Positions 47,831 to 55,559 of a stretch of DNA of 64,000 bases are shown in pieces. The position numbers and the translations under genes are program-made. Origin of the DNA: DATLLN01 sp963809205. GTDB taxonomy: Bacteria > Actinomycetota > Thermoleophilia > Gaiellales > JAICJC01. The notes beneath the pieces are model-generated. The model did no database searches. It saw only the letters and a list, made by a program, of their open reading frames with translations, and had not been told where the DNA came from. The stretch lies in assembly GCA_963809205.1 (NCBI GenBank), contig CAWEIS010000010.1, positions 62,001 to 126,000 on the forward strand, given 5' to 3'. Position 1 is the first letter of the stretch, and each line of letters starts with the position of its first letter.

Positions 47831-48591
47831 ACGTCCTGGTCTGCGCCAAGCGGGTGCCGATGACCGGCGGCACGATCGTGCTCACCGCCGACCAGCAGGC
47901 GATCGAGACCCGCCACCTCGGCTTCACCATCAGCCCGCACGAGGAGTGCGGCGTCGAGGAGGCCGTGCGGCTGGTCGAGGCGAACGGCGGCGAGTCGGTG
48001 GTGCTCACCCTGGGGCCGGCCGAGGCCGAGGAGCAGCTCCGCGACGCGATGGCGCTGGGCGTCGACCGCGCGATCCTGCTGCAGGTCGAGGACGAGTGGG
48101 ACGCCCAGGCGACGACCCGAGCGATCGTCGAGGCCGTCAACGCCGAGCGCGAGGCCGGCACCGCGTTCGACCTGATCTTCTTCGGCAACGAGTCGGCCGA
48201 CTCCGGCAACTACCAGGTCGGCATCCGCGTCGCGCACGCGCTCGGCATGCCCTGCGTCACCGGGGTGAAGGCGATCTCGGTCGACGGCGGCCGCGCTCGC
48301 TGCGAGCAGGAGACCGCGTCCGGCCGCGACGTCTACGACGTGCCGCTGCCGGCGGTGGTGACCGTCAAGGAGGGCCTCAACCTGCCCCGCTACCCATCGG
48401 TGCCGGGTCGGCTGAGGGCCAAGCGCAAGCCGCTCGAGACGCGGACGCCCGAGCGGCGCGCGGGCGACGTCCAGAAGCTGCGGCTCAAGTTGCCGCCCGG
48501 CCAGGGCAAGCAGGCTGAGATCCTCGGCCACGGGCCGGACGCCGCGCCCGCGGTGGTCGAGGTGCTGCGCCAGGCGGGGCTGGTCTCGTGA
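47827..48591 (+). CDS. etfB: Electron transfer flavoprotein subunit beta
   Basis: 254 aa. The family N-terminus NVLVCAKRVPMTGG, then ISPHEECGVEEAVRLVE and the signature VPLPAVVTVKEGLNLPRYPS (about residues 175-194) identify EtfB. Forms the AMP-binding half of the EtfAB dimer. GTG 47827 overlaps the dehydrogenase stop. Takes electrons from the flavin of the neighbouring dehydrogenase. Confidence 0.93.
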   Translation: MNVLVCAKRVPMTGGTIVLTADQQAIETRHLGFTISPHEECGVEEAVRLVEANGGESVVLTLGPAEAEEQLRDAMALGVDRAILLQVEDEWDAQATTRAIVEAVNAEREAGTAFDLIFFGNESADSGNYQVGIRVAHALGMPCVTGVKAISVDGGRARCEQETASGRDVYDVPLPAVVTVKEGLNLPRYPSVPGRLRAKRKPLETRTPERRAGDVQKLRLKLPPGQGKQAEILGHGPDAAPAVVEVLRQAGLVS

Positions 48592-49556
48592 CGCTGGTCT
48601 ACGTCGAGCACCAAGCGGGCGCTCCGGACGACGCGTCGCTGCAGGCGATCGCCGTCGCGCGGCAGCTGGCCGCCGGCGGCCCGGTGCACGCGATGGCGGC
48701 CGGGCCTGGTGCCGCGGACACCGCGGCGGCGCTGGGCGGGCACGGCGTAGCGACGGTGCACGTCGCCGAGCACGACGCCCTGGCGACGCACGCGCCGGCC
48801 GCCCTTGGCCGCAGCCTGACCGAGCTCGCCGGGCGGCTGTCCTCTCCGGCGGTCGTCGGCCCGGGCACCGAGCGCGGCAACGAGGTGCTGGCGCACGCGG
48901 CTGCGATCGGCGACCTGCCGCTGGCCGCGAACTGCACCGCCGTCGTACCGGCCGAGGAGCTGACGGTGACCCGCGTGCGCTGGGGCGGCAGCCTGCTCGA
49001 GGAGGCGCGCGTGTCCGGACCTCTCAAGCTGCTGACCGTCGCGCCGCACACCGTCCAGGCGGAGCAGACCGGCGGCGGGCCGGCGGCGGTCGAGCCGTTC
49101 GCCCCCGCGCTGCAGGACGCCGACCTGGTCGCGCGTGTGACCGAGCAGGTGACGCCGGACACGGGCGGCGGCGTGTCGCTGGCCGACGCCAGGTTCGTGG
49201 TCAGCTGCGGCCGCGGCGCCGGATCGCCCGAGGGGTTCGCGGCCGCCGAGGACCTGGCCGCGCTGCTGGGCGGCGCCGTCGGGTGCTCGCGCGCGGTGAC
49301 CATCGCCGGGTGGCGGTCGCACACCGACCAGGTCGGGCAGACCGGCACCAAGATCGCGCCGGACGTCTACCTGGCCTGCGGCATCAGCGGTGCGACCCAG
49401 CACATGGCCGGCTGCAAGGGCGCCAAGCGGATCATCGCGGTCAACACCGACCCCGAGGCGCCGATCGTCGCCAACGCCGACTACGCCGTCATCGGCGACC
49501 TGCACGAGGTGATCCCGGCGATCGCCGCCGAGGTGCGGAAGGCGGGCAGCGGATAG
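48588..49556 (+). CDS. etfA: Electron transfer flavoprotein subunit alpha
   Basis: 322 aa FAD-carrying subunit. The C-terminal FAD domain shows VSCGRGAGSPEGF, GWRSHTDQVGQTGTKIAPDVYLACGISGATQHMAG (split, about residues 235-280) and INTDPEAPI-type VNTDPEAPIVANADYAVIGDL, all classic. GTG 48588 overlaps the etfB stop. It delivers electrons to the membrane FeS protein that follows. Confidence 0.94.
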   Translation: MTLVYVEHQAGAPDDASLQAIAVARQLAAGGPVHAMAAGPGAADTAAALGGHGVATVHVAEHDALATHAPAALGRSLTELAGRLSSPAVVGPGTERGNEVLAHAAAIGDLPLAANCTAVVPAEELTVTRVRWGGSLLEEARVSGPLKLLTVAPHTVQAEQTGGGPAAVEPFAPALQDADLVARVTEQVTPDTGGGVSLADARFVVSCGRGAGSPEGFAAAEDLAALLGGAVGCSRAVTIAGWRSHTDQVGQTGTKIAPDVYLACGISGATQHMAGCKGAKRIIAVNTDPEAPIVANADYAVIGDLHEVIPAIAAEVRKAGSG

Positions 49557-49567
49557 ACCCCGTCGCG

Positions 49568-51547
49568 CTGATCGCGCTGCTGGCGGCGCTCGCGATCTGC
49601 GGGGGCGTGTTCGCCCGGCGCGCGGTGCTGCTCGTGCGGATCATGCGGCTGGGGCAGCCGGCCCCCCGCTTCGACGACGTGCCGGCCCGCGTCCGCCAGG
49701 AGGCGGTGATCGTGCTCGGCCAGAAGAAGCTGTTGCAGCGGCTCGTCCCCGGGCTGATGCACGCCTTCATCTTCTGGGGCTTCATCGTGCTCTTCCCGAC
49801 CATCGTGATGGCGATGATCGGCGCCGTCGACCGCGACGCGTCGCTGCCCTGGCTGGCCGAGCAGGGCTGGTTCGCGTTCCTGGTCGACCTGTTCGCGGTG
49901 CTTGTGCTGGCCGGCGTGGCGACCGCCTTCTTCATCCGCAAGGTCCAGCGCCCCGACCGCTTCCGCGGCAGCCACCTGGGCGAGGCCGACCTGATCCTGG
50001 CGATGATCGCCGGGATCGTGACCACGCTGCTGCTGTGGCACGCGTCGCGCATCGCGCTGGGGCTGAACGAGTGGCCCGCCGGCTGGTCGCCGGTGTCGAA
50101 CGCGGTCTCCAATCTCTTCGGCGGCGGCGACGGCACCGAGGTCGCGGAGCGTGTGTTCGTCTGGGCGCACGTGCTGATCATCCTCTCGTTCCTGGCATAC
50201 CTGCCCTACTCGAAGCACCTGCACATCGTCACCGCCGGGATCAACGTGTACTTCGGCCGCACGCGGGCCCGCGGCCGGCTCGAGCCGCTGCGGTTCGACG
50301 ATCCGGACGTCCCCGAGGACGAGATCCGGATGGGCGCCGGGACGCTGACCGACATGACCTGGAAGCAGATGGTGGACACCGTCTCATGCACCGAATGCGG
50401 CCGCTGCCAGGAGGTCTGCCCGGCGTGGGCCACCGGCAAGGATCTGTCGCCGAAGCTGCTGATCATGGGACTGCGCGACCACCTGCTGGCCGAGGGCCCG
50501 AAGCTGCTGGCCGGCGACGAAGCCGCCGGCATGGCGCCACTGGTTCCCGGCGCGGTCACGGACGACGTGGTCTGGGACTGCGTCACCTGCGGCGCGTGCG
50601 TGCGCGAGTGCCCGGTCTCGATCGAGCACATCGACCACATCGTCGATCTGCGCCGCCACCTGGTGATGGCCGAGGCGCGGTTCCCGGCGGAGGCCGAGCC
50701 CATGCTGCGCGACGTCGAGCGCTCGTCGAACCCTTGGGGCAAGGCGCAGCAAGAGCGGGCGTCGTGGACCGAGGGTCTCGGAGTGCGGGTGCTCGAGCCC
50801 GGTGAGGCGCCGCCCGAGGTGCTCTACTGGGTCGGCTGCGCCGCATCGTACGACGAGCGCGCCCGCGAGACGGCGATCTCCACCGCCAAGCTGCTGCAGG
50901 CTGCGGGCGTCGACTTCGCCATCCTCGGGCCGCGCGAGTCGTGCACCGGCGATCCAGCCCGGCGGATGGGCAACGAGTACGTGTTCCAGGCGTTCGCCGA
51001 GGGGAACGTCGAGACGCTGAACGACGCCGGGGTGACGAAGATCGTGGCCAGCTGCCCGCACTGCTTCAACACCCTGGCCAACGAGTACCCGGACTTCGGC
51101 GGCCGCTACGAGGTGGTGCACCACACCGAGCTGCTGTCCGACCTGGTGCGCGAGGGCCGGCTCTCACCGGTGCAGGGCGAGGGCACGATCACGTACCACG
51201 ACTCCTGCTATCTGGCGCGCCACAACGACGTCATGGCCGAGCCGCGCGAGCTGGTCGAGGCCGTCGGCCGGCCGGTCGAGATGGAGCGGCACGGCCGACG
51301 CACGTTCTGCTGCGGCGCCGGGGGCGCGCACATGTGGATGGAGGAGCGCGGGTCGGCCATCAACGAGGAGCGCGTGCGGCAGGCCGCAGAGACCGGCGCC
51401 GAGACGCTGGCCGTCGCCTGTCCCTTCTGCACGGTGATGCTGGACGACGGCGTCCGCACCAGCGGGAAGCAGCTTCGGGTGGCAGATGTCGCGACCTTGC
51501 TCGCGGAATCGATTGCTGACGATCCGAAATCGGACGCTTGCACCTGA
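49568..51547 (+). CDS. Membrane FeS Etf:(mena)quinone oxidoreductase-like protein (HdrD/DUF224 type)
   Basis: About 659 aa. N-terminal membrane part with five helices (for example LMHAFIFWGFIVLFPTIVMAM, LVDLFAVLVLAGVATAFF, VFVWAHVLIILSFLAYL), resembling a NarI-like cytochrome b subunit. Then a 4Fe-4S dicluster: CTECGRCQEVCP (about 273) and CVTCGACVRECP (about 337). Then two CCG domains: SCPHCFNTL, HDSCYLARHN, FCCGAGGAHMW and ACPFCTVM. This architecture is that of the Etf-linked quinone reductases. The start is uncertain: there is no ATG/GTG/TTG before the first helix, so CTG 49568 is assumed; GTG 49607 would cut the helix. Confidence 0.85.
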   Translation: MIALLAALAICGGVFARRAVLLVRIMRLGQPAPRFDDVPARVRQEAVIVLGQKKLLQRLVPGLMHAFIFWGFIVLFPTIVMAMIGAVDRDASLPWLAEQGWFAFLVDLFAVLVLAGVATAFFIRKVQRPDRFRGSHLGEADLILAMIAGIVTTLLLWHASRIALGLNEWPAGWSPVSNAVSNLFGGGDGTEVAERVFVWAHVLIILSFLAYLPYSKHLHIVTAGINVYFGRTRARGRLEPLRFDDPDVPEDEIRMGAGTLTDMTWKQMVDTVSCTECGRCQEVCPAWATGKDLSPKLLIMGLRDHLLAEGPKLLAGDEAAGMAPLVPGAVTDDVVWDCVTCGACVRECPVSIEHIDHIVDLRRHLVMAEARFPAEAEPMLRDVERSSNPWGKAQQERASWTEGLGVRVLEPGEAPPEVLYWVGCAASYDERARETAISTAKLLQAAGVDFAILGPRESCTGDPARRMGNEYVFQAFAEGNVETLNDAGVTKIVASCPHCFNTLANEYPDFGGRYEVVHHTELLSDLVREGRLSPVQGEGTITYHDSCYLARHNDVMAEPRELVEAVGRPVEMERHGRRTFCCGAGGAHMWMEERGSAINEERVRQAAETGAETLAVACPFCTVMLDDGVRTSGKQLRVADVATLLAESIADDPKSDACT

Positions 51548-51592
51548 AAAAGTTCGCAGATTGCGGTCTTGTGTAAAGACTTTTCCGTGCAA
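51538..51592. other. Long imperfect dyad at the end of the Etf operon
   Basis: TTGCAC (51538-51543) pairs with GTGCAA (51587-51592), and AAAAGT (51548-51553) with ACTTTT (51579-51584), closing a 25-base loop. It spans the stop codon of the FeS protein. It may terminate transcription or protect the mRNA; no GC-rich stem or U-run is present, so its role is uncertain. Confidence 0.4.
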
Positions 51593-51683
51593 CGCCATCC
51601 GAAGCGCCTGCGAGGATATGCTGAGTGCTCCAGGGGGAACCATTGTGGGCGTCCCCTGACTAGAATTGGTGGGGTCTTCTACC

Positions 51684-52643
51684 GTGTACTCTCGACTCGT
51701 CAAGCGACTGGGGGGGATGGGTGCCGTTGCGGTGCTCGTCTTCAGCGTGCTTGCGACCTATGGGGCCATTGCGGCGATCGCGCTGGGCGCGGTCGATGTG
51801 GGCTCCGTGCTGCACCTGCCCGAGGCGGCAATCAACAAGGTCGTGTCGGTCGGATTCGAGGCGCAGCCGTCAGGCGGTGACTACAACGCGCCGCCGGTCG
51901 GCTCGAACTCCCGGGCCGGCGGGCAGCCGACGCCGACGATCCCGATCATCCAGGCGACCCCGGTGACGCCGGGTTCCGCGTTCGAGAACACCGGCGGCTC
52001 GGGCTCGGGCGGTGGTACCAACCAGGGCGGCGGATCGCAGCCCCAGGGCGGCGGCGGGCACCACACGCCGGGCGGCAACACGGGCGGCCAGGGCAACAAC
52101 CCGCACAACGGCCAGGGCGGCGGAGGTCACAACCACCCCCATCCGGGCGGCTGCGACGGCAAGGTCAAGCACACGGACGACTGTCACCACCCCGGCGGAG
52201 GCCAGGGCGGGAACGGCGACGGCGATGGCGATGGCCACGGCCACGGCCACGGGCACCATGGCGGGAACGGCCACCACGGTGGGAACGGACCTCATGGCGG
52301 CCAGGGGCATCACGGAGGCCCGGGGCACCACCACGGCCATCACGGGCACCACGGCCAGGGGCAGGGCGGCAACGACGGCGGTCATCACCCAGGCCAGCAC
52401 GGTGGCCAGGGGCAGCAGGGCGGCAACCACCACCATCACCACGGGCAGGGCTGCGGCCATCACCGGCAGCACAGCTCGGGGCACCATCGCGGGGGCGGCT
52501 CACCGCAGCACCACCGGTCGGGGCACCACCGCGAGCACCGCGGCGGCTCGCACCATCGCCGGCACCATGCCGGGGCGCACCACCGCGGCGGTGGCTCAGG
52601 CCATCACTGCCACGGCGGCAAGCACCGCCACGGACGCGGCTAG
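51684..52643 (+). CDS. His/Gly-rich membrane-anchored protein
   Basis: 319 aa from GTG 51684, with GGTGGGG 10 bases upstream. An N-terminal helix (MGAVAVLVFSVLATYGAIAAIALGAV, residues 12-37) acts as an uncleaved anchor or signal. A linker follows, rich in Pro, Thr, Ser and Gly (to about 110). The remaining ~200 residues are almost only Gly, His, Asn and Gln with basic residues near the end, in loose repeats such as GHGHGHGHHGGNGHHGGNG and HHGHHGQGQGG. Such His density binds Zn, Ni, Co or Cu. A metal store or surface matrix role is a guess. It could also be a structural low-complexity protein. Confidence 0.7.
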   Translation: MYSRLVKRLGGMGAVAVLVFSVLATYGAIAAIALGAVDVGSVLHLPEAAINKVVSVGFEAQPSGGDYNAPPVGSNSRAGGQPTPTIPIIQATPVTPGSAFENTGGSGSGGGTNQGGGSQPQGGGGHHTPGGNTGGQGNNPHNGQGGGGHNHPHPGGCDGKVKHTDDCHHPGGGQGGNGDGDGDGHGHGHGHHGGNGHHGGNGPHGGQGHHGGPGHHHGHHGHHGQGQGGNDGGHHPGQHGGQGQQGGNHHHHHGQGCGHHRQHSSGHHRGGGSPQHHRSGHHREHRGGSHHRRHHAGAHHRGGGSGHHCHGGKHRHGRG

Positions 52644-52873
52644 ATCGCCTCCACGCGCTCGACGTACCAGACCACCCACGCGCCTTCGGTCTTCTCCGCC
52701 TGGACGACACGTGCGCCCGGTGGAAACGGGACGGCGCAGAACTCGCGGGACATGCCGCGCACGCCGCCGAGGTTGTCCTCGCGCTGAGTCTGGCCCAGCG
52801 GCACGACGATTCTCGAGAGGACAGCGGCGTCGGTCGCCTGGCTGCCCTGCACCTCAGTGAATGATGATGACAT
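52640..52873 (-). CDS. Small hypothetical protein
   Basis: 77 aa from ATG 52873. MSSSFTEVQGSQATDAAV opens it; the centre has GMSREFCAVPFPPGARVVQAEKTE and the end WVVWYVERVEAI. No signal, membrane helix or known motif. Its stop overlaps the stop of the convergent His-rich gene by 4 bases, and its start is divergent from the cupin gene (111 bases between). Not recognised. Confidence 0.55.
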   Translation of the reverse strand: MSSSFTEVQGSQATDAAVLSRIVVPLGQTQREDNLGGVRGMSREFCAVPFPPGARVVQAEKTEGAWVVWYVERVEAI

Positions 52874-52967
52874 GCGGCCGAGATTCGCCGTCGCTGGGTG
52901 GACCCCTCCCGTGACATGTAGGGCAATGACATTTCCCTGATGGCACGACTCCTCACCACATCCGCGA

Positions 52968-52973
52968 TAGGGT
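52968..52973 (+). promoter_or_regulatory. Putative -10 box of the cupin gene (leaderless type)
   Basis: TAGGGT ends 11 bases before ATG 52985; an overlapping TAAAGT (52973-52978) is an alternative. No -35 box. Confidence 0.3.
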
Positions 52974-52984
52974 AAAGTGGTGCC

Positions 52985-53353
52985 ATGGAGCGCTGGCACG
53001 TCCCCTCCATCGACGCCGCTGGGCGGCGGGAGCCGCGGGTGCTGTTCTCGGCCCCCGAGTGCCGTGCCGTGGCGCTCGATCTGCGCGCCGGCGAACAGCT
53101 CGGCGAGCACAGCGTGCATGAGCGAGCCGTGCTCTGGGTGGCAGCCGGCGAGGTGACCGTCCAGGGGGAGTCCTGCGGGGCCGGCACGCTGATCACCTTC
53201 GCCCCCGACGAGCGCCACGCCGTGTCGGCGCAGACCGACGCGCGGCTCGTGCTTCTGCTGGCGCCTTGGCCGGGCGACGGCCACTATCCGTCCGGTGCTG
53301 CGGTCGACGCCGCGCGGATGCCGGCGAACGCCACCGCGCCGCCGATCGGCTAG
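52985..53353 (+). CDS. Cupin domain protein
   Basis: 122 aa single-domain cupin. Motif 1 is LGEHSVHERAVLWVAAGEVTV (about residues 39-59), with the G(X)5HXH-like core reduced to HSVHE; motif 2 is LITFAPDERHAVSAQTDARLVLLL. One or two metal-binding His/Glu are kept, so it may be a metal-dependent sensor, isomerase or ligand-binding protein. Ends in a CTAG shared with the convergent mobA stop. No clear partner. Confidence 0.8.
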   Translation: MERWHVPSIDAAGRREPRVLFSAPECRAVALDLRAGEQLGEHSVHERAVLWVAAGEVTVQGESCGAGTLITFAPDERHAVSAQTDARLVLLLAPWPGDGHYPSGAAVDAARMPANATAPPIG

Positions 53354-54072
53354 CGCGCCAGGCTGACGATGTCGCCTTCGACCAGCGGCACGCTGCCAGG
53401 CCCGACCGGCGATCCGTTGAGCTCGACGACCGGCAGCGCGGCCGCGCGGCGCAGCGTGCGCCCGCCGTCGGGCCGGATGACCGTCACCCGAGGCAGCGGC
53501 TCGCCCAGAGCCGCCCGGTAGTCCGCGGGAGTGTTCAGGTTGCGCAGTGACTCGGGATGCTCGAGCGTTCCCCCGTCGACGAAGGCGACGTCGACGTCGC
53601 CGAGCAGCGATCGGACGCGAAGCCGGTCGGCGGCGAGCGCGGCCTCCACGGCGGCCAGGGCCGCGAGCGACCAGCACGCCGTGAGCGGGTGCTCCCGGCC
53701 GTCGGCGACCGGCACCGCCACGTCGTGATCGCCGAGCGCGGCTGCGACACCCTGCAGAAACGCCGGGTGCAGGAAGGGCGCGTCGGTCGAGGTGACGAAC
53801 GCCGCGTCGGCGCGCCCGTCCAGCGCCCGCATGCCGGCAGCGATCCCCTCCAACGGGCCGCGCCCGGGCCGGCGGTCCTCGACCCGCTCGGCGCCGGCCG
53901 GCACGGGTTGCCCGGGGCTCGCGACGACCAGTACGGGCGCGAACTCGCGCCCGGCGATGCCCGCGATCCGGGCCACCAGTGGCATGCCGTGCCAGTCGAG
54001 CGCAGCCTTGGACGCGCCCATCCGGGTCGACCGGCCGCCGGCCAGCACGATCGCGGCCGGTGCGTGGCTCAT
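53350..54072 (-). CDS. mobA: Molybdenum cofactor guanylyltransferase with C-terminal extension
   Basis: 240 aa. The nucleotidyltransferase domain starts with AAIVLAGGRSTRMGASKAAL (residues 6-25), then RRPGRGPLEGIAAGM and TSTDAPFLHPAFL (metal-binding Asp), which identify MobA. It attaches GMP to molybdopterin for bis-MGD enzymes such as formate dehydrogenase. After the normal end (about 190) there is an extra ~48 aa (VTVIRPDGGRTLRRAAALP, VVELNGSPVGPGSVPLVEGDIVSL) that reads like a ThiS/MoaD beta-grasp without the terminal Gly-Gly. ATG 54072 overlaps the selB stop (ATGA), so it is the third gene of a selA-selB-mobA unit. Confidence 0.85.
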   Translation of the reverse strand: MSHAPAAIVLAGGRSTRMGASKAALDWHGMPLVARIAGIAGREFAPVLVVASPGQPVPAGAERVEDRRPGRGPLEGIAAGMRALDGRADAAFVTSTDAPFLHPAFLQGVAAALGDHDVAVPVADGREHPLTACWSLAALAAVEAALAADRLRVRSLLGDVDVAFVDGGTLEHPESLRNLNTPADYRAALGEPLPRVTVIRPDGGRTLRRAAALPVVELNGSPVGPGSVPLVEGDIVSLAR

Positions 54073-55559
54073 CCGCCGGCCAGCTCCCGGCCGCGTCGCC
54101 GCAGCTGGCGAACGTCTCCGTTGCGCCGTGTGTAGCCCTGCTCGTCGAGCGCTTCGAGGATCGCCTGGGCGTATTTGCGCGAGATGCCCAGGCGGTCGCG
54201 CAGCCGGGCGAGCGTCAGGCCGTCGGGCTCGCCGGCCAGCCCGACCGCGGCCCTCGCCGCCTCGGCGAACGGCTCCGCTGCGAACGCCAGGTCGTCGCCC
54301 GCGCGCACGATCGCACCGGAGGCGGCCAGGTGCGCGGCCGGCTCGCGCTCGGACGGCTCCAGCGCCGACGGCGTCACACCCTCCGCGCGCAGCCGCTCGA
54401 GCAGCTCCTCCGCGCCTGTCGCCGACGGGGCGGCACGGGCCGCGGGTTCCGCCGGCAGAGGGGCGGGAACGGGTGTGAGGCCGCTCCGCGTGGGATGGGG
54501 GTCGGTGACGACGCCGCCGGCGACCGTGGTACGGGGCGCGGTCAGCCGGACGATCACCCGGTCGCCGCGCAATGCCGCTACCCGCGTCACGAGGCGGAGC
54601 TGGACATCGCCGGAGGTGCCCTGAGGCAGCTCGCCGGCGCCGCGCACGGCGACGGTCGCCGGAGTCTCGGCCGTGCCGTGGTGGACGGTCACACGCTCGC
54701 CGTGGCGAAGTGCCCGGGGCGCGGTCGGCAGCACATCGAGCCGGCACTCCAACCGGTAGGTGGCCTGCAGCGCGCCCGGCGTCGCCAGCGTGGCGCCGCG
54801 CGGCGCCACGGACCGCTCGGCGCCGACCAGGGCGAGCGCCACCCGCTGGCCGGCGCCAGCCGCGTCCACCGGCCGGTCGTGCACCTGCACGCTGCGCACC
54901 CGTACCTGGTGCCCGCCCGGCTCGACCGCCAGCCGCATCTGCGGCTCGACGGTGCCTGACCAGAGGGTGCCCGTGACCACCGTCCCGATCCCGCGCAGCG
55001 TGAACGCCCGGTCGACCGGCAGCCGCACCGGCCCGTCCGCCGCCCGCGACGAGACGCGCCCGGCCGCGCGGTCGAGCTCCTCGCGCAGTGCCTCCAGCCC
55101 GGCACCGGTGCGCGACGACACCTCGACCACCGGCAGCTCACCGGCGAGCTCGGCCACCTCGAGCCGCACGATCTCGGCGGTCTCGTCGTCCACCAGGTCC
55201 CGCTTGGTCAGCGCGACGACGCCTCGCTCGAGCCCGAGCAGCCGGATGATCGCCAGATGCTCGCGGGTCTGGGGCATGACCCCGTCGTCCAGCGCGACGA
55301 CCAGTAGGAACAGGTCGAGGCCGGTCGCGCCCGCGACCATCGTCCGCACGAACCGCTCGTGGCCCGGCACATCCACCACCGACAGGCGCCGTCCGGACGG
55401 CAGCTCGAGCGGTGCGTAGCCGAGCTCGATCGAGATGCCCCGCGACCTCTCCTGCGGCAACCGGTCGGTGTCGACGCCCGTCAGTGCCGCGACGAGCGCC
55501 GTCTTCCCGTGATCGATGTGCCCGGCGGTGCCGAGCGTCAGAGGGTGATCAGATCGCAT
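54069..55559 (-). CDS. selB: Selenocysteine-specific elongation factor SelB
   Basis: 496 aa translation GTPase that brings Sec-tRNA to UGA codons with a SECIS hairpin. G1 GTAGHIDHGKTALV (residues 10-23), G3 DVPGHERFVRTM, G4 TKRDLVD; domain 2 has FTLRGIGTVVTGTLWSG. The C-terminus keeps the last winged helix (LTLARLRDRLGISRKYAQAILEALDEQGYTRR, split), the RNA-binding end. At 496 aa it is about 100 residues shorter than E. coli SelB and seems to have fewer winged helices. ATG 55559 lies 22 bases inside the selA end. Confidence 0.9.
   Translation of the reverse strand: MRSDHPLTLGTAGHIDHGKTALVAALTGVDTDRLPQERSRGISIELGYAPLELPSGRRLSVVDVPGHERFVRTMVAGATGLDLFLLVVALDDGVMPQTREHLAIIRLLGLERGVVALTKRDLVDDETAEIVRLEVAELAGELPVVEVSSRTGAGLEALREELDRAAGRVSSRAADGPVRLPVDRAFTLRGIGTVVTGTLWSGTVEPQMRLAVEPGGHQVRVRSVQVHDRPVDAAGAGQRVALALVGAERSVAPRGATLATPGALQATYRLECRLDVLPTAPRALRHGERVTVHHGTAETPATVAVRGAGELPQGTSGDVQLRLVTRVAALRGDRVIVRLTAPRTTVAGGVVTDPHPTRSGLTPVPAPLPAEPAARAAPSATGAEELLERLRAEGVTPSALEPSEREPAAHLAASGAIVRAGDDLAFAAEPFAEAARAAVGLAGEPDGLTLARLRDRLGISRKYAQAILEALDEQGYTRRNGDVRQLRRRGRELAGG

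Noticed and set aside
52180..52640. Possible CRISPR or tandem repeat array
   Set aside because: The repetitive DNA is the coding sequence of the Gly/His-rich protein: repeats are irregular, in frame, and without spacers.
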